Positions 28,438-38,200 of a DNA stretch of 64,000 bases are shown in pieces; position 1 is the first letter of the stretch, and the number at the start of each line of letters is the position of its first letter. This DNA is from Candidatus Nitrotoga arctica (GTDB lineage Bacteria > Pseudomonadota > Gammaproteobacteria > Burkholderiales > Gallionellaceae), in contig NZ_OU912926.1 in assembly GCF_918378365.1 (NCBI RefSeq), positions 806,001 to 870,000 of the forward strand. Direction: 5' to 3'. A model generated the notes under the pieces. The model made no database searches. It worked only from the letters and a program-made list of their open reading frames with translations, and was not told the DNA's origin. The position numbers and the translations under genes are program-made.

Positions 28438-30582
28438 TTGAATATTTTGACTCACCTAAGTCGACTAATGCTAATTGGGTTGTTTCTTTGTGGTCATTCA
28501 TTTACTGCGCTTGCACAGTCTGCATCTTCGAAATCCACTATCGAAGTCAAACATCCACAATTAGCGCTACAGACAACGCACAATGGCGATGTCAACTTCG
28601 CTGCCCCAGCTCCTAATGGATACGCTATCGCCACCGCTGGAGAGGATTGGAACGTAAAGATATGGGACGCCCTAACTGGTCGCGTAAAGCAAACACTGAT
28701 TGGGCATACCGCACCTGTAATAAGTGTGTTGTTTTCACCGGGCGGCAATCAGCTCGCTAGCCTCGACATTGGCGGCATCGCAAACGTGTGGGACACAACG
28801 AGCGGAGCCATTATCTTTTCGCTCATCGACCCAGAACGATTTCCGGCGTCGGCAATTGCATACTCAAATAGCGGTGATCTAATTGCAGTAGCAGTCGGAA
28901 ATGGTAGAGAGTTTCCTGGGCTTATCAGAGTATGGGATGCAGAGAAGCGCGCAGTGAGGTTTACGATAGATGAAGGTAGTGAAGGAATCAATTTTATTAT
29001 CTTTTCTGCCGAGGATAAATTTCTCTTTTCGGGAGGAAAGGACAGGATGGTCAAAGTATGGAATGCACACACTGGGGAGAGGGTTGCGCAGTGGGAAGCG
29101 CATTCTGATGAAGTATCATCTATTGCGCTTTCAAAAAGTGGCGATCTACTTGCTACGAGTAGCCCTGATGGCACTGTAAAAGTCTGGACGGCAAGTACTG
29201 GTGTGCTTCAACGATCTATTGGTGGAGAAGCTGGCATGAAGAACAATGTCAGCTTTTCGAAGGATAGTCGTAATCTGGCCGTCGGAAATTCTGAAGTGCG
29301 AATTTATGATTTGGCGAATGGCGCACTGAAAGCCACCATGGAGAAAAAAACGCTATCTTCAACAGGCATTTTCTACACACCATCAGGCAATATGATTGGC
29401 AATATTGGAGTTGAAACTGGCGATGGTGTACCAAGTACAGAAGTTTTTCTATGGAATCCTGATTCCGGCAAGTTCTTGCAAAAATTGGATGGCTACCGTT
29501 TAGGTATTGTCTCCGTCCTTGCTTTACCCACTAGAGATGTATTCGTTAGCGCGAATGTTGACCGAGAAGTTGCGTTTTGGAGCCTAACTAACGGCAAGAA
29601 GGTGCGGACAATAAAAATGCCAGAAGAGATCAAGTCGCTTGCACGTTCACACAATAGCAAGAGTCTTGCGATAAGCGGCGGTGATTTTGGAAAGACGGGA
29701 TCAATATCTATCCTAAACGTAGCGACCGGTAAGATAATAAGATCACTTAACGGGCACTTGGCACCTGTCCGGGAAACAGTATTTTCGTCAGATGACAGCC
29801 GGCTAATCAGTTGTAGCGAAGACGGCTCAATCAAAATATGGAACGTCAAGCAGTGGACGGAGGAAAAAACAATTAAACTTGGCACGTCGCCCGTGCTCTC
29901 GGTTGTACTATCCAGTGATTCTCAAATTCTGTTTGCGGGCAGCCTAGATGGGACAGTCAAAGTCATAAATATGGATTCTGGGGAAGTGGTCAATACACTG
30001 AGAGGCCAGACCTCCGGTGTCTATACCGTTGCCATATCCCCAAACGGAAAGATTTTAGCCTCTGCTGGTTCTAATACAAGTAAAGTAAATATTTGGGATA
30101 TTAGTAAGGTCGCTAAACTTAAGTTGGCTATCAAGGATAGTTTGTTTAGCCCAACTTCAATACGGTTTCTTGGTGACGATAACATAGCAGTGAGTAACGC
30201 AAATGGGAGAGTGTTACTCGTAAATGTTGAGAGTGGGCTCGTGCAAAAGCTTACAGATCATGATCTGAATGCCTCATCCGTTGTGATGGACGGCAGATAC
30301 GTTCTTACAGCTAGTCATGATCGCACTATTCAGCTAGTAAACATAACGAATAGTCGCACACTTGTTACTTTCTACGACCCGCCGCATGCTGGTGTAAATG
30401 CTGGTTCATCATTGAAAAGTAACGAATTTCTATCTATTGACTCAGCCGGCTTCTATACCGCATCGCGTGAGACAGAAAAACATTCAGTAGTCAAAATTGA
30501 CGGGGAGCTATCCTCTATCAAAGAATTGCATTCGAGTAACTTTCGGCCTGCGCGAATAGCTAAGGAGTTGTCAAAACGTTAA
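28438..30582 (+). CDS. Secreted WD40 beta-propeller protein
   Basis: The 714-residue protein starts at TTG 28438 with AAAGGCGG upstream; this start supplies a full signal peptide (LMLIGLFLCGHSFTALAQ). The rest is a chain of WD40-type repeats ending in motifs such as NVKIWDALTG, IANVWDTTSG, LIRVWDAEKR, MVKVWNAHTG, TVKVWTASTG, SIKIWNVKQW, TVKVINMDSG and KVNIWDISKV. I count 14 blade ends, enough for two seven-bladed propellers. No enzymatic domain is attached. WD40 proteins are scaffolds, and an exported one points to a periplasmic or extracellular binding role. It stands alone on its strand. Confidence 0.88.
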   Translation: MNILTHLSRLMLIGLFLCGHSFTALAQSASSKSTIEVKHPQLALQTTHNGDVNFAAPAPNGYAIATAGEDWNVKIWDALTGRVKQTLIGHTAPVISVLFSPGGNQLASLDIGGIANVWDTTSGAIIFSLIDPERFPASAIAYSNSGDLIAVAVGNGREFPGLIRVWDAEKRAVRFTIDEGSEGINFIIFSAEDKFLFSGGKDRMVKVWNAHTGERVAQWEAHSDEVSSIALSKSGDLLATSSPDGTVKVWTASTGVLQRSIGGEAGMKNNVSFSKDSRNLAVGNSEVRIYDLANGALKATMEKKTLSSTGIFYTPSGNMIGNIGVETGDGVPSTEVFLWNPDSGKFLQKLDGYRLGIVSVLALPTRDVFVSANVDREVAFWSLTNGKKVRTIKMPEEIKSLARSHNSKSLAISGGDFGKTGSISILNVATGKIIRSLNGHLAPVRETVFSSDDSRLISCSEDGSIKIWNVKQWTEEKTIKLGTSPVLSVVLSSDSQILFAGSLDGTVKVINMDSGEVVNTLRGQTSGVYTVAISPNGKILASAGSNTSKVNIWDISKVAKLKLAIKDSLFSPTSIRFLGDDNIAVSNANGRVLLVNVESGLVQKLTDHDLNASSVVMDGRYVLTASHDRTIQLVNITNSRTLVTFYDPPHAGVNAGSSLKSNEFLSIDSAGFYTASRETEKHSVVKIDGELSSIKELHSSNFRPARIAKELSKR

Positions 30583-30903
30583 GTGTTGTCTCGTGCCACC
30601 ACGGCTCGTACCCTTTCATAGTCAAGGCAAAATTTTTTATAGCAACAACGATGGTTTAAAAGTTTAAGCAGTAACGATAGTGAGGCAGCAGCAATAGGTT
30701 TATTTTCTCAAATAGTGCCATCTGAGCAGCGCCCTCTTTACCACGGCATTGTCACACGTGGCCATGCTCTTCACTTTCCCAAGCCTTCGGCTCAGCGAAA
30801 CCTGGCTGGGCTGACTCCACCGTTAGGACGAGCCGTGTCCGCCACCACGCCTAAAAGTAAGGAGGTTGCAAGCTTTTGCTCAGTGCCTCGTGACTGGGTG
30901 TGT
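30583..30903. other. Intergenic stretch after the WD40 gene
   Basis: No supported gene. A frame at 30715-30945 has neither a ribosome site nor protein-like composition. It separates convergent transcription units. Confidence 0.4.
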
Positions 30904-31278
30904 TTATACGCCATCAAAAGGCGGAGCCGAACACTTTACCGTTAGGGCCTTTATAAAAAACAACGGGAACCCATCGGAATCATCGCAGGTTGAATTAAGC
31001 AGGTTCTCATATGAGTTTGGCAGAAACGCACCGGAACCATTGTTGGTGCTAACGCTGTAGGAAAGTTCTTGGTGTCCGGCTATTACCTGAGTGCAAGATT
31101 GCGAAGTACTAAAAGCAAGTGCCCGTGGCTTTAGCGCTTCCTGATGTTTTATGATGGGACGTTAACCGTTAAGAAACAGTTGGCGGCATTGCTCAAAATC
31201 TCTTTCGGCCGCGACGGCAGAAGTAGCTGCTACTCCGAATAAAAGAGCAAGGCCTGCCTTCCGGCAAAGTATCTTCAT
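30904..31278 (-). pseudogene. Secreted protein gene split by an in-frame TAA
   Basis: ATG 31278 encodes a signal peptide (MKILCRKAGLALLFGVAATSA cut after AVAA) and ERDFEQCRQLFLNG, then TAA at 31162-31164. The same frame stays open for 85 more codons (RPIIKHQEALKPRALAFSTS, NNGSGAFLPNSYENLLN, FFIKALTVKCSAPPFDGV), so a CAA-to-TAA change is the likely lesion. The beginning resembles the N-terminus of secreted DNA/RNA non-specific endonucleases, but the catalytic part is absent. Confidence 0.6.
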
Positions 31279-32036
31279 CTTTTCAGCGAGTGAAACGTCA
31301 TACTCACAGTGGTGCCAGCGTTTCCAACTAGCGGCCATTCTAGGATGATACGTTCCAACCAAATGTTTGAACTGACCCCCGATGCAACGAAATTTCGACG
31401 CTGCTACCCAAAATAGTGACTCAACGACAACCTTTATAGGCATATCTCAGTTGATTCGTGAACCAATGTTTGCCTGTACTGCTTCCAGGTAAGCACCCGT
31501 TTCACGATAAATTCAATTGAGGACGGGGCTGACTTGCTCTAGAAGTACAGCTACTGACCTGAATTGCTGATCTGATCCAGAATTTGTCAATGAGGCTGCA
31601 ATAGGTGTGAGTGCCTCTGCAATCTTGCGTATTCTTGCGTATCCATTGTTCAAGAGGCAGGTGAGTAGCTGACTCCCCGGGATACAAAACTGTACCTTTC
31701 TTGCAGGTTACAACATCGCAAACAAAACGCTTAGCATTGCGCTCAGCTTTTGATTTTGGGGTGGGAAATTTGGTAGAAACAAATGAAAGGTGTGGAGTAG
31801 GTTGACTAATGAATTCACGTTTGAGAGCTTTTGCTTGCCATGAATTCGCCGCCAGGCTAAGTTAATCTACGCTCCAATAAACCGAGCCATGTGTTGAGAG
31901 CTCTCGAAACCTTGTCAGTCAAGATTTATTTATTCGACATTCAGACACTAGTTCGGCAGATTGCCAGGTTGCTACTCCTGCCATCAGAAGACCACCGAAG
32001 ATAGTGGTTTCATTGGGTGAGCATGGAAACGCATTT
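31279..32036. other. Intergenic stretch
   Basis: No supported gene; frames at 31502-31687 and upstream extensions of the previous pseudogene look random. No repeat or RNA gene is recognised. Confidence 0.4.
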
Positions 32037-32915
32037 TTAAATTTCGCGCCGGTCGAGCAGAACGTCAAATGCTAAATTGGGCCCATTTAACTCTTTAAGC
32101 AATGGCCACCATTTAAACGCTTCCCTCAGAAATTTTATCGATGCCTCTCGAGCAAGGTAAACGGCGATATCATACTGACTTAGGTTCTCAAGATTGGCGA
32201 CTTTCACCTTGCCACTGGTAGTAGTTGCATTGTCTTTTGCTAGGTCGGCATGAGACATGGAGCCTAATGGGCAAAGTTGAGGGAAGCCCCAGAAGACGAA
32301 TCCAGATACCAAACCTTTCCGCCCATCTTGGCGAAGTTGATTGATACGTGCCTTTCCTTCCGACTGCCACGGAGCAATGACGTCCAAATCAGTTATCCGA
32401 TTTACACTCTGTTCGGTCAATTCGACATAGTTTGAGTGCGCGTAAAAATCTTGGACGGCATGAAGCACCTGTCCGATAGCGAAAAAAGCATTATGTGCAG
32501 CGGCTTGGGTTTTAGCGGAATCGCCTGCTTTTTTCGCTTTTTGCGCACCATTGACATGTCCGTTTACCTGATCGATCAGCATATCTATATAAGCGATAGC
32601 TCCATCAAAATCACAGTTATCGAAGTGGGCTTTGGATTCGAATTGATGCAATGAATCCTGCAGATATAGTGCCTTGCGGAGTTCTCCGATGTAAGAATTA
32701 TCGACTAGTCCTTTCAACACTTTTTTGTGCGTGGCTGTGTCGAATGGCTCGGAGCAGTCAATGCATACCACCGTTGGTTTGACTCTGCGTAGATCTGGCA
32801 CAACTTCGGACGGTACGGGAGGTTTAACAGGTTCAGCTATACACTCAACTAATTGAACTAAGTGGGTGATTAACCCAAAACTCAAAACAAGGTGCTGTAT
32901 GGTTTTTCTTGTCAA
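32037..32915 (-). CDS. Exported HET-C-like protein
   Basis: The 292-residue protein starts at TTG 32915 behind AGTAGG; this start gives a signal-like segment (HLVLSFGLITHLVQLVECIA). The central part, AFFAIGQVLHAVQDFYAHSNYVEL followed by a later HADLAKD, carries the spaced His/Asp residues seen in HET-C and phospholipase-C/S1-nuclease-like helical folds that bind zinc. A CIDCSE pair of cysteines lies near the N-terminus. Fungal HET-C proteins act in incompatibility; bacterial relatives are mostly uncharacterised. It diverges from the zinc protease gene across 62 bp, so shared regulation is plausible. Confidence 0.72.
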   Translation of the reverse strand: MTRKTIQHLVLSFGLITHLVQLVECIAEPVKPPVPSEVVPDLRRVKPTVVCIDCSEPFDTATHKKVLKGLVDNSYIGELRKALYLQDSLHQFESKAHFDNCDFDGAIAYIDMLIDQVNGHVNGAQKAKKAGDSAKTQAAAHNAFFAIGQVLHAVQDFYAHSNYVELTEQSVNRITDLDVIAPWQSEGKARINQLRQDGRKGLVSGFVFWGFPQLCPLGSMSHADLAKDNATTTSGKVKVANLENLSQYDIAVYLAREASIKFLREAFKWWPLLKELNGPNLAFDVLLDRREI

Positions 32916-32977
32916 ATTGACCTACTTTCCCCAAAGAACTATTCTGACAAATATTTAAGACATCATTTATTATACTC

Positions 32978-33850
32978 ATGTCCCATTATCTATCTAGTTT
33001 AGGCTTAGTCTCTCTCCTGATCTGTCTTCAGATTACAGTAAGTGAAGCTAAATTAAACAAAGATATTAAAGATGTCGTTATAACGCGGGGACTTAGACAT
33101 ACTAATCAAGATCAGCAGATAGTAGCCAAAGCTATTGAACGAGCTAACCTCTTTCTGGAAGAAAGGAAAATTCGATTATCTCCTTCTTGGAGCAATGTCA
33201 TTAAGAACAATTCGGCAGACGATGATGTATCGGTCTACTTGGTGGAAAAACGAGGCGATGACACGACAACTCCGGCTTGGGTACCAAAAGATTGCCATTG
33301 CGTCTTCGTGAACCCCAAATTTCTCGCATCTTGGGCTGCTAATAACTCAAAAGGAATCGGACGAATGTCGATCGACCGAGAGTATTTTCTGACTTATATT
33401 CTGCTCCATGAGGTTGGGCACATTTCAAAACACACCTCCGCAAAAGTGTTCGATGAAAGCACAATGAACTTATTAAATATTGATAAAACTAAGGAAAAAG
33501 CCAATGAGGAGGACGCTGACAAATTCGCCGCAGAATTACTGCGCAAGTACTCAAGGCAATCACATGTGAACAGCGCATCCCTTGAAGCGAACTGGGTGAT
33601 AAGCGAATTGTCGAAGCTAAGCTGGAACATGCAGGCCTTCCGGACACTTGATGAATTTGGAGCTTTCGCTCTTGGCAAGCCCAGTGTGTACTTCGATAAC
33701 GGTTATTCCCATCCAAATTTGGCCTGGCGCATTCTAAAGGTCAATTACCTAATTCAGCAAACCGAAGCTACTCAAGCTTTGTTGAACTCTTTCGAAGAAG
33801 CGCGTCAACGTGGCGCTAATCCTGAGCCGTTATACAACTATCGAGAATAA
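32978..33850 (+). CDS. Exported zinc metalloprotease-like protein
   Basis: The 290-residue product has a signal peptide (YLSSLGLVSLLICLQITVSEA) and an HEVGH zinc motif in YILLHEVGHISKHTSAK, with a downstream EEDADKFAAELL that can supply the third ligand, as in gluzincin-type proteases. An upstream CHCVFVNPKF may form a disulfide. No named family is recognised. It is transcribed divergently from the HET-C-like gene. Weak ribosome site; the ATG at 32978 is supported by the signal peptide. Confidence 0.75.
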   Translation: MSHYLSSLGLVSLLICLQITVSEAKLNKDIKDVVITRGLRHTNQDQQIVAKAIERANLFLEERKIRLSPSWSNVIKNNSADDDVSVYLVEKRGDDTTTPAWVPKDCHCVFVNPKFLASWAANNSKGIGRMSIDREYFLTYILLHEVGHISKHTSAKVFDESTMNLLNIDKTKEKANEEDADKFAAELLRKYSRQSHVNSASLEANWVISELSKLSWNMQAFRTLDEFGAFALGKPSVYFDNGYSHPNLAWRILKVNYLIQQTEATQALLNSFEEARQRGANPEPLYNYRE

Positions 33851-34581
33851 TAGAAACGTTGTGTTTGCAGCTATCCTTTCGAGTATTAGGTAAAATTAAC
33901 CACCTTTTCCAGAGCATGGTTAGATGTTCCGTCCCATGTGACCCTATACCCGTCCTTAGCTGGCCTGTTTTTAGCTCGCCAGTGAATGCGAGATAGTATT
34001 GAGTCATTACAAAGTGAAATGAAGTCATGAGTCAAGACCATCCATGCGCTCGGCAATTAATGTCTTGCCCATCCTATCGAGTAACCAGATTATAACTGTT
34101 GACATTTCCTAATGTTAATATAATCATTCGCTCAACTTACATTCTCGCCGAACGCGCGCCGTTCCGCATGCACCGTGCCAGGCTGCCGGCGAACTCCCCA
34201 GACATTAGTAGACTGGTACAAGTTGCTTAAATTGTTTTTAGAATAAGAATGCCGTTACAGAGTTCTAGACAGAGCCACGACGGGAACAAGCAGAAACGAA
34301 TAAGTAACATGGGCAACGAAGGTTTTCGTCCCAAACGATTCCCACGCAGATGGGAACCAGCACCAGCAGAATATTGCTAAAGGGGAAGTCATAATGTCAC
34401 CTGTAAAACCCACGATCCGCGTGGATTTCTGCCTGTGCGCACCAGTTTGGTTAGGTTGCAGCCATGTGTCGCAGGAGCAAGCGACGCTGCCTGCAAGATC
34501 AATTTCACTACGCCACAAAGCTACTCTCTCAGTTTTCATGCACGCTTAAACCCACTACTTATCCAATGTCGAGGTGATCCC
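33851..34581. other. Intergenic stretch before the lipoprotein pair
   Basis: No supported gene. The frame of the next gene is open upstream to 34435 but lacks a ribosome site and signal there. A minus-strand frame at 34255-34539 looks random. The promoter of the lipoprotein pair should lie here. Confidence 0.4.
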
Positions 34582-35232
34582 ATGCAACGCACAGCACGTT
34601 TTATTTGTCGCCTGATCCCACTGGCAATATGCCTAGTTTGTAGTGCATGTAGCTCCTTGAGCCACGTTGCCCAGCGTAATATTGCTGCCGGTGAAGGCGG
34701 CTTGGCAGGAACGATTTTTCCAACCACCGCACTGGAGCAAATTTATTACCTGGGCGTATTTGACCCACAGGAACAACTGCCGCCGACGATTTATAGGGTA
34801 CGCGTTAAAGGCCAGTCCAGCTTCATTAATACTACACGTTATGCTTCTGGATGGGTGCCAGCCGCAGTCATTGATTCATTAGGATCGACGGCGCGTTTTG
34901 ATAATGTGAATAGTCATGGCGTGACTGTTTCCAAAGCTGAGGAGGGCATGCAGACGAAATTGACTGGTCGCAGATTAGTGCTATTTGGCCCCGAAGGATT
35001 CCGTGAAGCACCGAAAGACCATCGCCTGGTTATTGCTATGGGTAATAGTCCCGAAAAATTCTTTCAGGCGGTCGATGAAGCGTTGGGGATCGTTGCTGCC
35101 GTAACACAAGGGGGTAGCGGCCCGGCACTGGAACAAGATTTGTTTAAAGAATTATTACGTGTAAAGACTGAACACGAACGGCTGGACCAATTAAATAGCG
35201 AAGCCAGTAATGACCTTATGAAGGAGCTATGA
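34582..35232 (+). CDS. Lipoprotein, first gene of a pair
   Basis: ATG 34582 follows GAGGTG and gives 216 residues with a lipoprotein signal ending VCSAC. The mature protein contains TALEQIYYLGVFDPQEQLPP, YRVRVKGQSSFINTTRYASG, LFGPEGFREAPKDHRLVIAMG and a charged helical end. No family is recognised; the beta-rich first half and terminal helix are what can be seen. Its stop overlaps the next start (ATGA), indicating translational coupling with the giant coiled-coil lipoprotein. Confidence 0.78.
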   Translation: MQRTARFICRLIPLAICLVCSACSSLSHVAQRNIAAGEGGLAGTIFPTTALEQIYYLGVFDPQEQLPPTIYRVRVKGQSSFINTTRYASGWVPAAVIDSLGSTARFDNVNSHGVTVSKAEEGMQTKLTGRRLVLFGPEGFREAPKDHRLVIAMGNSPEKFFQAVDEALGIVAAVTQGGSGPALEQDLFKELLRVKTEHERLDQLNSEASNDLMKEL

Positions 35233-38200
35233 AAATGAAAAACCTTTCCAAAACAACAACGCTATGGACGCGAGGCTTGGCTTTTGCCATGGCATTTTCT
35301 CTCTGCGCCTGCTCTGTATTGAACATAGATGTGGATGAATATAAAGGACCGTTGTCAAATCATGAAGATATTCAATTGCAGCAATATGCCGCGCTTGCCA
35401 TCTCAGCCAAACCGATCATTGTGGAATTACGCAGTCGTTACATATCTGATGAGGACAAAAAGATAAGAAAACATGACCAGGATTGCGAAAAAAATAACTA
35501 TGATGAATATAGTGGATGTCGTTTTGAGCTCGAAATTGTTCAATTTTTAAATTCGATACTCGCGCTCTATGAAGATGAACATGGTGTTTTCCAAAAGGAA
35601 AGTGTTGAGGTTTTTAGAGAGGAAAACTTACTTATTGTTAAAGGACTGACACAACTCAGGAGCCAGGATAAGATTTATTTTTATGAAAAGGATCGGAGCG
35701 TTAAACAGAAATCTAGAGAAAAAGATTTAGAAAGATTCAGTTTTTATGAACGGCGAATTTCCAACAGTAAATATATCAAAGAACAGGAACAGTTGAGAGG
35801 CGAATTGGACAGTGAACTGAAGCATTTAGAAGTCCCCTCAAAAGAAAATAAGCTTGACGAGCTAAAATCATTCTTTATTCGTAATAGTATGTTAGTTAAA
35901 CAACCAAAGACTTGGGGTATACAAAAAGCTAAAAATATCGAGAACGTTGTTAATACCAAAATTGCGAGCGATGATGATGAACCATTCGATTGCATCACTC
36001 AAAAAGAAAAACCATCAGATGTTCAATATAATGCAAGGGATGCTTGTGGAATTAATAGGTTGGCAACGAACTTTATTGATTCCATCAATAAAGCGAGCGC
36101 ATCCCCTAATGAAGACCTTAAACATGAAGTCCTTGTTGCTAAAGAGCGTCTAAATGAATCGCTCATCCTTTTTGCTGAAAAAATTCTTTTTATTGTCAAC
36201 AATCATGGCTTGGCCTTTGGTAACGGAAGTACAAACTACGACGATTCAGACAACAATCATGAATTTAACTTTGATACCGGCAATAGAAATCACGAAAAAT
36301 CAACCACTAATGGTTATGCAAGAAAATTCGCGGTACTTCAATCACTGGGCAATACGCTTATTGTGCATGCCAATGATTTGCGGAGGCGCGCTACGCATGA
36401 TCAGCGTTTAGTGGATCGCAAAGATAGCGAATTAGCCGCAGCGCAACATGCTTTTGCACCAGGAGCGCAAAGTGCATTTGATAACTTAGTAAAAGACTTA
36501 GGCGCGGCCATCAAAAAAGGAGGGGATAAGGAAGAAAATCTGCAAAGCGCAATAAATGCTTTCTCAAAAAGGAATATCACGGAAACAAGCATCACTTCAT
36601 TACGAAACAAACTTACTGAGGATGTGGGAAAAGTACGGCCAAAGCTTGATGCCTATCGCACAGCTTTTAATGATTTTAATGTTAAGGGAATTATTTCGGC
36701 TGATAGTTTAGCTGCCGATGATCGAAATGAGATTGCTAAGTTATTTACCCAAACCAACCCAAAGGTAGCCGACCCAAAGGTAAAAATGGATGCTGTTCTT
36801 ACAACTCTGAAATCATGGTTCGATGACAAAAGCAAGACCACACCTCAAGGCGTATTAAAGCCATCAGATTCAAAATATGATCGCCGAAATAATGCTCAAA
36901 CTGTCATTGGTCAATTAACGTTATCCATACAGGATTTGGCAGTTGAGGGGACGGTAAAAGAAATATACGAAAAGCTAGGGGACAAGCTCCTAAGAAGTCT
37001 TAATGAGGATAAAATTAATCTCGAAAAGGAACAAAAAACGATAGCCGAACACGATAAAGCGCTCAAGACATTTGAAGAGAATAAAATTGAATTATCTAAG
37101 ATGGAGAGCACTAACGGTGATTTGGTAGGCAGCAGCGAAATTATTAAATCAATAAAAGAAACGGTGCTGAAACGGGCAGAAACTGCCAAGGTCGTCGATT
37201 TCTCTGGCTTGCGCCACGTGTTGTTGCTTGAGCTTAATGAACAAAGTGCGTCCCCGGGTGAATCCCCGGCAGAGCAATCCAAGAATGCCAAGGCTCTTGC
37301 AGCACACAAATTGGTATCAGCGATGTCAATTCCAAAGTCGTTTCAATTTGTTGGTGGATCTAACGTAAAGACTCAGCGCGATGTATTGGACGATGTCATC
37401 GCCCAATTGCAACAACAACGTTTGGAAGCAGCCTCCAGAGGAGGCGACATAACCGCACTGAATAAAGCATTGGAACTGGCCTTTGAACAACGCGGTGGGC
37501 TTGCTTATCTTCGTACAGCTACCGCTTATTTGCGCAACGCTTTTGCCAACACTTCGATGCAGGAAGGCAACGCCAATTGCAGAAATCTACTGATTCCCTC
37601 TATCTTTTGCCAAGATGGATATGATGAGGTGTTCAAACAAACCAAGCTCGAAATCGACAAACAATTCTGGCAAACCATCAACACAATCAAAGTCCGTGGT
37701 GGCGGAGCAACCGACTTTGCAATCGTCAAAGATGATGTTGGCAACTGGTATGTCAAAGGACTGTCGTCCGACCCAGAAAGCATCATAAAAAGTGCCCAGA
37801 GTTTAGCTTTATTTAATATGGGCGGCAAAGTGAATCTCAATTTGCTGGGGCAGGTGGAAACCAGACGAAAATTGGCAAAATTAGATATTGGCGATCCTAA
37901 CCGAAAAACTTTAAAAGATGAACTTAAAGAACAGCAGTCAGGTAGTGGGGCAAATACCGCCGGATTAGAGAAGGTTTTGGCTAAGTACCGTAATGAATAC
38001 GTTAGCGCCACTACTATGAATGTCAATGGTCTGATCGGTAAATTGGACCAACTATCAAATGATATTACTGTGGCATGGAAGGATATTAATTTTGGTGAAA
38101 CCAGAGAGGCCAATCTCGCGAAATTGAACGGTTTGCTCGTCAGTCCAGCTGAATTGGCTTCAGCTAAAAGTGCTCTTAAATCTGCGAGAGACGATCTTGC

